Below are positions 33,281-41,842 of a stretch of DNA of 64,000 bases, one piece after another. Below the pieces are notes generated by a model, which saw only the letters and a list, made by a program, of their open reading frames with translations, was not told the DNA's origin and did not search any database. Source of the DNA: Actinacidiphila epipremni. Its GTDB lineage: Bacteria; Actinomycetota; Actinomycetes; Streptomycetales; Streptomycetaceae. A program made the position numbers and the translations under genes. Location: positions 1 through 64,000 of the forward strand of contig NZ_JAATEJ010000003.1 in NCBI RefSeq assembly GCF_012034175.1, in the 5' to 3' direction. Numbering within the stretch: position 1 is the first letter of the stretch; each line of letters opens with the position of its first letter.

Positions 33281-33691
33281 TCAGTGGTTGGCCAGGCCGT
33301 TCCCGGACAGGACCGGGATGTTGTCCAGGAGGTGCGACAGCGGCTCGTCGCCCTGCGTCTGGGTCGAGTTCTCCACGCACTGCTGGTTCTGCGGCGAGGT
33401 CAGGACGTTGATGTCCTGGACGGAGACCGGGATCAGGCCGATGAGCGAGCCGATGTTGCCCTTCACCGGCAGGCCGAGGCACGGCTTGTTGAGCGAGCCC
33501 TGGATCAGGGCGAACGACGGGCTCATGTAGCCGCTGGTGTAGGTGTTGCCGTAGTTCTGCTCGGCACCGTTGCCGTTGACGGTGGTGGTCCCGCCGTCGT
33601 TGCCGATGGCCATCGCCTGCGGGGCGACCGACGCCGAGACGCCCGCGACGGAGGCGGCCACGGCGGCCGTGGCGAGGAACTTCTTGATCAC
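33281..33691 (-). CDS. Rodlin (second copy)
   Basis: This 136-residue protein starts with GTG, preceded by AAAGGA. The signal peptide (IKKFLATAAVAASVAGVSASVAPQAMA) is followed by the rodlin core GNDGGTTTVNGNGAEQNYGN and then the conserved SLNKPCLGLPVKGNIGSLIGLIPVSVQDINVLTSPQNQQCVENSTQTQGDEPLSHLLDNIPVLSGNG. It differs from the first rodlin mainly in conservative substitutions, in the signal peptide and around SGYMSPSFALIQ. The pair probably arose by duplication. It is the first gene of the minus-strand surface-protein block and is divergent from the polysaccharide cluster. Confidence 0.95.
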   Translation of the reverse strand: MIKKFLATAAVAASVAGVSASVAPQAMAIGNDGGTTTVNGNGAEQNYGNTYTSGYMSPSFALIQGSLNKPCLGLPVKGNIGSLIGLIPVSVQDINVLTSPQNQQCVENSTQTQGDEPLSHLLDNIPVLSGNGLANH

Positions 33692-34081
33692 GGTGGGTCC
33701 TTTGTGAACGGGAGTGGGATTGCCCCGGAAGACGGGTCGCACTGCCCAACCCCCGCGCCCGCGAAGAGTAATGACTTTTCACCCGAATGGATAACGCCGG
33801 ATGCCGGACCGGCCGTGCGAGCCGGCCGTACTGGCGTCCGGGGATGAGCCCGCGGACGCGTATTGACACGCGCGTCAATCCGTCCGGTGTGATCGTCGTA
33901 AGAAGCCTCGATAATGCGCGCGTTCGCGCGGCTTGCGTGATTTTCTACCCCTTCTCTGCGACCGTGCATTCCTGTTTCCCGGGGACGGCCGGAACGGCCC
34001 GTGAGCGTGTACGGGCATTCGGCCGGCCGCGGGACCGAGTGGCGGGGTTTGACGGGGCTCGTAGAGGGAGAACGGCGCGCG
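33692..34081. promoter_or_regulatory. Divergent regulatory region between rodlin and polysaccharide cluster
   Basis: There is no gene in these 390 bases. An inverted repeat ATTGAC-N6-GTCAAT lies at 33862-33879 and includes TTGACA, and a GATAAT element lies at 33910-33915. Their spacing does not form one promoter. AT-rich patches around 33945-33975 are unusual for this DNA. The region must carry the promoters for the rodlin (minus) and the glycosyltransferase cluster (plus), and the palindrome is a candidate operator. Confidence 0.45.
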
Positions 34082-35332
34082 ATGCCGCAACACAGGGACT
34101 CAGTCGCCGGGCTGCTGACCGGCCTGACGGTGCTGCACATGGCACAGCCGGTCGAGGGCGGCGTGGCCCGTGTCGTCGTGGACCTGGTCCGCGCGCAGGT
34201 ACGGGACGGCGCCGACGTGGTCGTCTGCTGCCCCGGGCCGGTTCCGCGGCCGGCCGGCGACGGGCGCGGCGAGTTCCGCGGGTCCGGCGCCGCCGCCCTG
34301 GCGCCCGACGCACTCGGCCCCGCCGCCGCCGCTGCCGGGGCGCGGGTCGTACGGTGGCAGGCCCGGCGCGCCCCGGGGCCGTGGCTGGCCGGCGAGGTCG
34401 CGGCGGCGACCGCGGCCGTCCGGCAGGTGCGGCCCGACCTGGTGCACCTGCACAGCTCGAAGGCCGGGCTCGCCGGCCGGCTCGCCCTGCGCGGGACGCT
34501 GCCGACCGTCTTCCAGCCGCACGCCTGGTCCTTCGACGCCGCCGGCGCCGCCACCGCCCGGGCCGCGCGGGCGTGGGAGCGGTACGCGGCGCGCTGGGCC
34601 GACCGGGTGCTGTGCGTCAGCGACGCCGAGCGCCGCGCAGGCCATGAGGCAGGCGTGCGCACCCACTGGGCGGTCGTCCGCAACGGCGTCGACCTCGCGC
34701 GCTTCACCCCGGCCGCCGACCGCGCCGCCGTACGGGCGGCACTGCCCGCGCTGTCCGACGCCGGGCCCGGCACCCCGCTGGTGGTGTGCGTCGGACGGCT
34801 GTGCCCGCAGAAAGGCCAGGACGTATTGCTGCGGGCCTGGCCAGCGGTGGCCGCCGCGCTGCCCGCCGCCCGGCTCGTCCTGGTCGGCGACGGCCCCGAC
34901 CGCACGCGGCTCATGGCGGGCGCCCCGCCCGGCGTGCTGCTCGCGGGCGCGGCACGCGACACCGTGCCCTGGTACCAGGCCGCGGACGTGGTCGTCCTGC
35001 CCTCCCGCTGGGAGGGGATGGCCCTGGCACCGCTGGAGGCGATGGCCTGCGGGCGCCCGGTGGTGGCCAGCGACGTCAGCGGCGCCCGCGAGGCCCTCCA
35101 CCCCGCCGACGCCGATACGTGCCTGGTCCCGCCCGGCGACCCCGCCGCCCTCGCCGCGGCGCTGCTGCGCCTCCTGGGCAACATCCCGCTGCGTATCGGC
35201 ACGGCCTCGCGCGCCCTGGCCCATGCCCGCGCCCGGCACGACGTGGCCCGTACCGCGTCCGGCGTCGCCGCCCTCTACCGCGACGCGCTCGCCCTGACCC
35301 ACCCCGTACGCCCCCGGCGGCTCCCCCGGTGA
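34082..35332 (+). CDS. Glycosyltransferase (GT4-type)
   Basis: This 416-residue GT-B enzyme shows an N-terminal acceptor domain (VLHMAQPVEGGVARVVVDLVRAQ) and the DLVHLHSSKAGLAGRLA motif. The C-terminal nucleotide-sugar domain has VVCVGRLCPQKGQDVLLRAWP and the EX7E-like segment LPSRWEGMALAPLEAMACGRPVVASDVSGARE. It should add a sugar to a lipid-linked intermediate. I chose ATG 34082 because GAGGGAG lies upstream. The next gene starts within its stop codon (GTGA). It is the first gene of the polysaccharide cluster. Confidence 0.9.
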   Translation: MPQHRDSVAGLLTGLTVLHMAQPVEGGVARVVVDLVRAQVRDGADVVVCCPGPVPRPAGDGRGEFRGSGAAALAPDALGPAAAAAGARVVRWQARRAPGPWLAGEVAAATAAVRQVRPDLVHLHSSKAGLAGRLALRGTLPTVFQPHAWSFDAAGAATARAARAWERYAARWADRVLCVSDAERRAGHEAGVRTHWAVVRNGVDLARFTPAADRAAVRAALPALSDAGPGTPLVVCVGRLCPQKGQDVLLRAWPAVAAALPAARLVLVGDGPDRTRLMAGAPPGVLLAGAARDTVPWYQAADVVVLPSRWEGMALAPLEAMACGRPVVASDVSGAREALHPADADTCLVPPGDPAALAAALLRLLGNIPLRIGTASRALAHARARHDVARTASGVAALYRDALALTHPVRPRRLPR

Positions 35333-36912
35333 CCCCCGACCCCACCCTCGGCACCCGCGACCAGGTGGACGCCGACCGGGTGAACCCCCCGCGCCCGCAC
35401 GGCGCCCAGGGTGCCGCCGCGTCCGAGCCGCACGGCGGAACGGCGGCGCAAAGGGCCACGTCCCGCGCCTATGGCCGCGGCGGTGAGCACTTGGCGGGCG
35501 AGCGGCGTGCGGCGGGGCAGCCGCGGCACCGGGCGGCGCGGGAGCGGGTGGGGATGGTGCTGGGCGCGGCGGACTGCGCCGGGGTGGCCGCCGCGGCGGC
35601 GGTCACGGTGCCGCACGCGGTGGCGGCCTGCGGACTCGTCGCCGGGTGCCTGCTCGTCACACAGCAAAGGGCTGGGCTCTACCGGCCCGGTTTCGCGCCC
35701 GCCGCCTTCGCCGAGCTGCCGGGCCTGGCCGGGCGTACGGCGCTGGCCTGGGGGCTCCTGGCGGTCGTGGCCGCGCCCGGCGCGCCCGGCTGGGCGGCGC
35801 TGCTGACGGCCGTCGGCGTGACCGTCGCCGTCGCGGGCGGGCTGCGCGGCGGCGTCTACGGCACACGGCGGCACCTGGCCCGCAAACGGCCCGCCTCGAC
35901 ACTGGTCGTCGCCTCCGACGCCGCCGCAGCCGCGCGTATTGCCGCGGTTCTGCACGCCAGGCCCGAGTACGGGATGCGCCCGGTGGGCCTCGCCGCGCCC
36001 GCTCCGGTACGCCCCGCGCCGCCCGAGCCGGCGGGCCGCGGCACTCCGCAGGGCGCCGCCGAGCACCTTCCGCCGCCGGTGCTGCCCGTGCTGTCCTCGC
36101 CGGGCGACGTCACGCGCGCGGTGATCCAGAACGCCGTGCGGCACGCCGTGGTCACCGGCCCCGGCGCGCTGGACGCCCGCACCACCGCGACCGTGCGGCT
36201 GCTGGCCGCCCAGGGCTGCGTGCTGTGGCAGGTCGACACGGCGGGGGGCGAGCGGCGCGGCAGGGCCGCAGCCGGCCATCTGTGGGGCTACGCGTGCCGC
36301 CGGCTCGACCCGTACCCGCCCGCCGGGAGCCGGGTGGCCCGCGGCGGCAAGCGGGCGCTGGACGCCGCCGTCGCCGCCTTCGCGCTGCTGTGCCTTGCGC
36401 CGCTGCTCGCCGCCTGCGCGCTGGCCGTACGGCTCGCGGACGGGCCCGGCGTCGTCTTCCGCCAGGAGCGCGTCGGGCTGCACGGGCGGCCCTTCACGCT
36501 GCTGAAGTTCCGCACTCTGCGCCCCGCCGACGAACGCGAGTCGGCGACCTTGTGGAGCGTCGCCGGGGACCACCGGATGAGCCGCACCGGACGGCTGCTG
36601 CGCCGCACCTCCCTCGACGAGCTGCCGCAGCTGTGGAATGTGCTGCGCGGCGACATGAGCCTGGTCGGGCCGCGCCCGGAACGCCCGCATTACGTCGCGC
36701 ACTTCAGCCAGACGCTGCCCGGTTACGCCGACCGGCACCGGATGCCCGCGGGCCTGACCGGGCTCGCGCAGGTGCACGGGCTGCGCGGCGACACCTCGAT
36801 CGCGGACCGTGCCCGCTTCGACAACCACTACATCGACAGCTGGACGCTGTGGCAGGACGTCACGATCCTGCTGCGCACGACCGTCACGGTCTTCCGGCAC
36901 GGCGGGAGCTGA
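35329..36912 (+). CDS. Polyprenyl-phosphate sugar-1-phosphate transferase (WcaJ/CpsE type)
   Basis: This enzyme starts polysaccharide repeat units by moving a sugar-1-phosphate from a nucleotide sugar to undecaprenyl phosphate (527 aa). An N-terminal part has several hydrophobic segments and a CoA-binding-like region. A single span (ALDAAVAAFALLCLAPLLAACALAVRLADG) is followed by the catalytic bacterial sugar transferase domain. Its motifs are GPGVVFRQERVGLHGRPFTLLKFRTL, RTSLDELPQLWNVLRGDMSLVGPRPERP and LTGLAQVHGLRGDTSIADRARFDNHYIDSWTLWQDV. It overlaps the preceding gene by 4 bases. It anchors the whole cluster functionally. Confidence 0.93.
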   Translation: MTPDPTLGTRDQVDADRVNPPRPHGAQGAAASEPHGGTAAQRATSRAYGRGGEHLAGERRAAGQPRHRAARERVGMVLGAADCAGVAAAAAVTVPHAVAACGLVAGCLLVTQQRAGLYRPGFAPAAFAELPGLAGRTALAWGLLAVVAAPGAPGWAALLTAVGVTVAVAGGLRGGVYGTRRHLARKRPASTLVVASDAAAAARIAAVLHARPEYGMRPVGLAAPAPVRPAPPEPAGRGTPQGAAEHLPPPVLPVLSSPGDVTRAVIQNAVRHAVVTGPGALDARTTATVRLLAAQGCVLWQVDTAGGERRGRAAAGHLWGYACRRLDPYPPAGSRVARGGKRALDAAVAAFALLCLAPLLAACALAVRLADGPGVVFRQERVGLHGRPFTLLKFRTLRPADERESATLWSVAGDHRMSRTGRLLRRTSLDELPQLWNVLRGDMSLVGPRPERPHYVAHFSQTLPGYADRHRMPAGLTGLAQVHGLRGDTSIADRARFDNHYIDSWTLWQDVTILLRTTVTVFRHGGS

Positions 36913-36919
36913 GCCGCCC

Positions 36920-38281
36920 GTGTCCCTCGCCCCCGCCGCGTCCCGCCCGCATATTGCCGAGCGCCCGCTCCTTCCGGCGCTGCTCGCCCGGCGGGTGTCC
37001 CGGTACGCGCCGCTGCTGCCCGCGCTGGCCACCGTGCTGCTGCTGGCCGTGCCCGTGGCCGCGGGGAACGTCAGCGCCTCGGGGAAGGTCACGCCGGCCG
37101 ACGGGGCCTCCGCGGTGCTGGTGCTGACCGCCGCGGTGCGCTGCGCGCGGGCCCGCCGCCGGCCGCTGACCGCGGTGGCCGCGGTGGTGCTGGGCGCGCC
37201 CGCGGTGGGCTTCGCCGTCGCCGCGGTGACGTCCCTCGATCCGGGCGCGGGCGCCACCGGATTCCTGCGCTATGTGCAGGTGTTCGTGGCGGTGCCGGCC
37301 GCGGTGGTGCTGCTGCTGCGCGACCGACGGGACTTCGCGGTGCTCGCGGGGGCGATCGTGCTGCTGGCCCTGGTGCAGGGCGCGGTCGGGACGTGGCAGT
37401 ACGCCACGGCGAGCGGCGCGTCGTACATGGGCCAGGACGTCCGGGCCGTCGGCACGTTCGGGCCTTCGGACGTGATGGGCATGGCGACGGTCGTGGCCTA
37501 TGGCCTCGTCGTGGCAATGGGCTACGCGCTCGCGCCGCCCTCCCCCGGCCGGCCGCGCCGGCTGCGCATGGCGGCGGCGTGCTGCGCCGGGCTGCTCGTC
37601 GTACCGCTGGCGGTGTCCTTCAGCCGGGGCACGTGGATCGCGACGGCGGTGGCGTGCGGCGCGATGATCCTGCTCGCCGGGCCCCGGCGGGCGGTCGGCG
37701 TCTTCGCCGGGCTGGCCGCGGCGGGCGTCGTCCTGGTGGGCGGGCTCGGCGTCGGCTCCCAGGCGATCGGGGCGCGGGCGGCGAGCATCACCCAGGTCAC
37801 GGCCGTACCCGACCCGTCCGTGAACGACCGCTTCACCCTCTGGTCCGCGGCCTTGTCCATGTGGCGCGAGCACCCGGCGGCAGGCGTGGGCCTCAAGCGC
37901 TTCCCCGCCGAACGCGACGGCCACGCACCGCTGAGCCTGTCCTCGGCGAGCGACACCGCGGGCGCGGGCCAGGGCTTCACGCGCGAACCGCTGCTGTCGC
38001 CGCACAACATGTACCTGCTGGCGCTGAGCGAGCAGGGGCTGCTGGGCTGCTCCCTGCTCGCCGGCGGCTGGGCGGCGGTGCTTGCGCTCGGCCTGCGCCG
38101 CCTGCGCGGCTGCCCGCCGGGCGCGCGGGCCGCGGGGCTGTGCGCGGTGGGACTGCTGCTGTGGCAGTGCGTCGACTTCGCCTACGCGGACATCGGCGGC
38201 CCCTCCACCGTCCTGACGGCCCTGCTCCTGGGCCTGGCGGCGTGGTGGGCCCTGCACGCCCCCGAGGGGGCCGCGCGATGA
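36920..38281 (+). CDS. O-antigen ligase / Wzy-like polymerase
   Basis: This 453-residue membrane protein has about 10-12 hydrophobic segments. A large external loop carries the Wzy_C-type features FSRGTWIATAVACGAMILL, SMWREHPAAGVGLKRFP and SPHNMYLLALSEQGLLG. Such proteins polymerise lipid-linked repeats or transfer them to an acceptor. It has a GTG start 7 bases after the sugar transferase stop. It contains one copy of the word ATTGCCGAGC in codons 12-15. Its stop overlaps the flippase start (ATGA). Confidence 0.88.
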   Translation: MSLAPAASRPHIAERPLLPALLARRVSRYAPLLPALATVLLLAVPVAAGNVSASGKVTPADGASAVLVLTAAVRCARARRRPLTAVAAVVLGAPAVGFAVAAVTSLDPGAGATGFLRYVQVFVAVPAAVVLLLRDRRDFAVLAGAIVLLALVQGAVGTWQYATASGASYMGQDVRAVGTFGPSDVMGMATVVAYGLVVAMGYALAPPSPGRPRRLRMAAACCAGLLVVPLAVSFSRGTWIATAVACGAMILLAGPRRAVGVFAGLAAAGVVLVGGLGVGSQAIGARAASITQVTAVPDPSVNDRFTLWSAALSMWREHPAAGVGLKRFPAERDGHAPLSLSSASDTAGAGQGFTREPLLSPHNMYLLALSEQGLLGCSLLAGGWAAVLALGLRRLRGCPPGARAAGLCAVGLLLWQCVDFAYADIGGPSTVLTALLLGLAAWWALHAPEGAAR

Positions 38282-39969
38282 GCCAGTGGCTGCGGGACGG
38301 GGCGCAGGGCGCCGACGCCGGGCCGCGGGTCCCCGGCGGGCAGGTACGGGCGCCGGCCCCGCCAGAGGGCCGGCGCGACCTCGTGGCGGGCCCGGCGCGG
38401 GGCTTCGTCGCCCGCGCCGCCGCGGTGACCGCGGGGCTCAGCATCGCCGGGTCGGGGCTCGGGCTGGTCCGCGACCAGGTCATCGCGCGGCTCTTCGGCG
38501 CCGGAGCCGGCAGCGACGCCTTCCTCGTCGCCTGGACCGTGCCGGAGCTGGCGGCGACCGTGCTCATCGAGGACGCGATGGCGCTGCTGCTCGTCCCCGC
38601 CTTCAGCGCGGCTGTCGCCAGGGGCGGGGCGCTGGGGCTGGTGCGCGGTACATTGCCGCGCCTTGCCGTATTGCTGGCCGGTGCGACCGCGGCTCTGTAC
38701 GTGGCGGCGCCTTCCGTCGTCCGACTGCTCGCGCCGGGGCTCGCCGATCCGCAGCTGGCCGTCAGCTGCACCCGGCTGACCGCCGTCACGCTGCTGACCT
38801 TCGGCCTGACCGGCTACCTCAGCGCCGCGCTGCGGGCCCACCAGCGCTTCCTGCCGCCGGCGGCGATCTACGTGGCCTACAACGCCGGGATCGTCACCAC
38901 GCTGCTGGCCTTCCACCGCCGGTGGGGCGTCCAGTCGGCGGCGGCCGGCGTGGCGGTGGGCGGCGCGCTGATGGTCTTGGTGCAGCTGCCGGCCTTCGTA
39001 CGGGCGGTACGCCACCCGGTGGGGCCTTCCGGCGCGGAGGAACTGCCCGGCGCCGCGGCCGACATGTGTGCGGGCGGAGGCCGCCTGACGCGGCGGCGGC
39101 ACGCGCGGGTGCCGCGGCAAAGGGCTGCGCGGGAGCGGCTGGGCGTCGCACTCGTCGTGCCGGTCGTGCTCTTCGCCGTCAGCCGGCAGGCGCAGGTGCT
39201 CGTCGAGCGGTACTTCGGCGCGGGGCTTCCCGCCGGGGCGATCTCGCACCTGAACTACGCGCAGAAGGTGGCCCAATTGCCGATGGTGCTGTCGCTCATG
39301 GCGTGCACCGTCACCTTCCCCGCGGTGGCCCGGGCGCTCGCCACCGGCGACCGGGAGGGCGCCCGGCGGCGCGTGGAGCGCGACCTCACGCTCGCGTGCG
39401 TCGTCGTGCTCGTCGGCACCGCGTACGTCGTCGCGTGCGCGCCGCAGATCGTGCAGACGCTCTTCCAGCGCGGGGCGTTCGACGCCGTCGACACCGCGGC
39501 GACCGCCGCCGTCATGCGGGTGTACGCGCTGGGGCTGCTCGGGCAGAGCCTCGTCGGCGCGCTGATCCGGCCGTACTTCTCCGCCGCCCGGCCGACCTGG
39601 TACCCCGTCGCGGCGATGGCCGCGGGCCTCGGGCTCACCATGGCGGTCGACGCGGCCCTGGTGGGGCCGTGGGGGGCGTACGGCATCGCCGCGGGGAACG
39701 CGGCGGGCATCAGCCTCACGGCGGCGGTCCTGCTGCGCGGGCTGCCCGCACGGGCGGTGCCGGTGCGGGTGCGGGGGCTGAGCGCGGTCGTGGCCCGATA
39801 CGTGGCCGCCGCGGTGGTGGCCGGTGGCGCCGGATGGTGCACGGTGCGGGCGCTGCCCGGGCCCGCGGTGCTCGGTGCGGCCATGTGCTGCCTTTCCGTC
39901 CCGCTCGCCTTCGCCGCCGCGGCAGGGGCCGCCGGCGCACCCGTCAGGAGCTTGCGCCATGCCGTATGA
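38278..39969 (+). CDS. MurJ/Wzx-like lipid-linked glycan flippase
   Basis: This 563-residue multi-spanning protein of the MOP superfamily, MurJ branch, shows GLSIAGSGLGLVRDQVIARLFGAGAGSDAFLVAWTVPELA near the N-terminus. A second half (QAQVLVERYFGAGLPAGAISHLNYAQKVAQLPMVL and RRVERDLTLACVVVLVG) is typical of the family. A roughly 45-residue polar insert at about 245-290 separates the halves. It should flip the undecaprenyl-linked repeat to the outer face. Housekeeping MurJ is normally elsewhere, so this copy is probably dedicated to the polysaccharide. Confidence 0.88.
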   Translation: MSQWLRDGAQGADAGPRVPGGQVRAPAPPEGRRDLVAGPARGFVARAAAVTAGLSIAGSGLGLVRDQVIARLFGAGAGSDAFLVAWTVPELAATVLIEDAMALLLVPAFSAAVARGGALGLVRGTLPRLAVLLAGATAALYVAAPSVVRLLAPGLADPQLAVSCTRLTAVTLLTFGLTGYLSAALRAHQRFLPPAAIYVAYNAGIVTTLLAFHRRWGVQSAAAGVAVGGALMVLVQLPAFVRAVRHPVGPSGAEELPGAAADMCAGGGRLTRRRHARVPRQRAARERLGVALVVPVVLFAVSRQAQVLVERYFGAGLPAGAISHLNYAQKVAQLPMVLSLMACTVTFPAVARALATGDREGARRRVERDLTLACVVVLVGTAYVVACAPQIVQTLFQRGAFDAVDTAATAAVMRVYALGLLGQSLVGALIRPYFSAARPTWYPVAAMAAGLGLTMAVDAALVGPWGAYGIAAGNAAGISLTAAVLLRGLPARAVPVRVRGLSAVVARYVAAAVVAGGAGWCTVRALPGPAVLGAAMCCLSVPLAFAAAAGAAGAPVRSLRHAV

Positions 39970-40708
39970 CGCCGGGTCGGCGCCGTGGGTGCTGATGTAC
40001 CACTCCGTGGCGCGGTGCGCGCAGGATCCGTACCGGGTCACCGTCAGCCCGCGGCGGCTCGCCGCGCAGCTCGGCTGGCTGCGGCGGGCCGGGCTCACGG
40101 GGGTCGGCGTCACCGAGCTGCTGGAGGCCCGCGCGGAGGGCCGCGGGCGCGGCCTGGTGGGGCTCACCTTCGACGACGGCTACGAGGACTTCCTGACGGC
40201 CGCGGTGCCGCTGCTGCGGGCCTACGGGCACAGGGCGACCGTGTACGTCCTGCCGGGGCGGCTCGGCGGCGAGAACGCGTGGGACGCGGAAGGGCCCCGC
40301 AAGGGGCTGCTGACGCAGGAGGGGATCCGGGCGGTGGCCGCGTTCGGGATGGAGGTCGGGTCGCACGGGCTGCGGCACGTCGACCTCACGCGGTGCGATG
40401 CGACGACGCTCGCCGCGGAAGTCTGTGAGAGCAGGGAGCTGCTCGGCGCGTTGACCGGGCGGCCGGTGGACGGCTTCTGCTACCCGTACGGGGCGGTGGA
40501 CGCGCGGGCCGTGGCGGCGGTGCGCTCCGCGGGTTACGCGCACGCCTGCGCGGTCGCCTCGCCGGCGGGGCTTGAGGGGGACTTCGCCATTCCCCGCGCG
40601 TATGTGGGCTCGCGTGACCATGCGGGGCGGCTCTTGGCGAAGGGGCTTCTGCATCGGTTTCCCGGGGCGCGGGGGCCGCTCATGTCTTTGGGGGTGCTGC
40701 GTGGGTAG
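39959..40708 (+). CDS. Polysaccharide deacetylase (NodB homology, CE4)
   Basis: This 249-residue protein has the CE4 motifs LMYHSV, TFDDGYEDF (catalytic Asp plus metal Asp) and SHGLRHVDL (metal His pair), and later FCYPYGAVD. It lacks a signal peptide, so it may act in the cytosol, on lipid-linked precursors, or be exported another way. It would remove N-acetyl groups from amino sugars of the polysaccharide. It overlaps the flippase gene by 11 bases. The repeat array begins about 70 bases after its stop. Confidence 0.9.
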   Translation: MPYDAGSAPWVLMYHSVARCAQDPYRVTVSPRRLAAQLGWLRRAGLTGVGVTELLEARAEGRGRGLVGLTFDDGYEDFLTAAVPLLRAYGHRATVYVLPGRLGGENAWDAEGPRKGLLTQEGIRAVAAFGMEVGSHGLRHVDLTRCDATTLAAEVCESRELLGALTGRPVDGFCYPYGAVDARAVAAVRSAGYAHACAVASPAGLEGDFAIPRAYVGSRDHAGRLLAKGLLHRFPGARGPLMSLGVLRG

Positions 40709-40774
40709 CTCTTGGGCGGTGTGCGGTGGGGGTGGGCGCGCGAGGGTGCGACTTGCGGTGTGGCGGGGGCTGGG

Positions 40775-41775
40775 GGTGCGCTGTGGCTGGGCGCGCGGTT
40801 CCTCGCGCCCCTGGGAGGTTGGCGGGTGGCGCATGCGCTTGCTCTTGGCGCCGCACCCGGCGGGGGGAGCATCCGGGGGCTACGCCCCCGGCCCAGCCCC
40901 TTGCGGTGGGTGCGTTCCTGCGGGTGTCTTGTGGCTGGGCGCGCAGTTCCCCGCGCCCCTGGAAGGGCGGCCCCCCGCGTATGGGCCTGGTCGCCACGCC
41001 CTACCCGGCGGAATCCGCCCTGCCCCTTGCGGTGGGTGCATCCCTATCGGTGCCTTGTGGCTGGGCGCGCAGTTCCCCGCGCCCCTGGAGGGGCCGCCAC
41101 CCGCGCATGCGCCTGGTCGGGCGCCGCACCCGGCGGGGGGAGCATCCGGGGGCTACGCCCCCGGCCCAGCCCCTTGCGGTGGGTGCATCCCTGCGGGTGC
41201 GTTGCGGCTGGGCGCGCAGTTCCCCGCGCCCCTGGAGGGGCCGCCACCCGCGCATGGGGCTGCTCGCCACGCCCTACCCGGCGGAATCCGCCCTGCCCCT
41301 TGCGGTGAGTGCATCCCTGCCGGTGCGTTGCGGCTGGGCGCGCAGTTCCCCGCGCCCCTGAAGGGGCGGCCCCTCTCGCATGAGCCTGCTCGGGCGCCGC
41401 ACCCGGCGGGGGGAGCATCCGGGGGCTACGCCCCCGGCCCAGCCCCTTGCGGTGGGTGCATCCCTGCCGGTGCGTTGCGGCTGGGCGCGCAGTTCCCCGC
41501 GCCCCTGGAAGGGCGGCCCCTCGCGCATGGGCCTGGTCGCCACGCCCTACCCGGCGGAATCCGCCCTGCCACTTGCGGCGCGTGCATCCCTATCGGTGCC
41601 TTGTGGCTGGGCGCGCAGTTCCCCGCGCCCCTGGAAGGGCGGCCCCTCGCGCATGGGCCTGGTCGCCACCTCCTACCCGGCGGAATCCGTTTTGCCACTT
41701 GCGGCGCGTGCGTCCCTGCCGGTGCGTTGCGGCTGGGCGCGCGGTTCCTCGCGCCCCTGGAGGGGCGGGCCGGGG
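40775..41775. repeat. Palindromic repeat array with 273-bp higher-order period
   Basis: Eight copies of element A (GGCTGGGCGCGCAGTTCC plus CCGCGCCCCTGG) start at 40785, 40933, 41059, 41206, 41332, 41479, 41605 and 41731. Alternating between them are element B (stem CCGGGGGC-TAC-GCCCCCGG; near 40849, 41122, 41395) and element C (ACCCGGCGGAATCCGCCCTG; near 40996, 41269, 41542 and 41668). Spacings are 148, 126, 147, 126, 147, 126 and 126. Each element can fold into a hairpin. The array splits the polysaccharide cluster. The adjacent 40709-40774 and 41776-41842 hold degenerate fragments, and the next gene's start lies in the last one. I see no protein in this interval that I would defend. Confidence 0.95.
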
Positions 41776-41842
41776 TGGGTGGGGCTGCTCGCCGCGCGGG
41801 GAGGGGCGGGGGGCGGTTTGGCCGTTGCGGTGGGTGGTTGGG

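Noticed and set aside
33862..33915. A complete promoter from TTGACA (33863) and GATAAT (33910)
   Set aside because: The 41-base gap between the elements is far outside the accepted spacing, so they cannot form one sigma-70 promoter.
40785..41760. CRISPR array
   Set aside because: Repeats are palindromic elements in alternation with other repeats, the interspersed sequence is itself repeated, and no cas genes are near.
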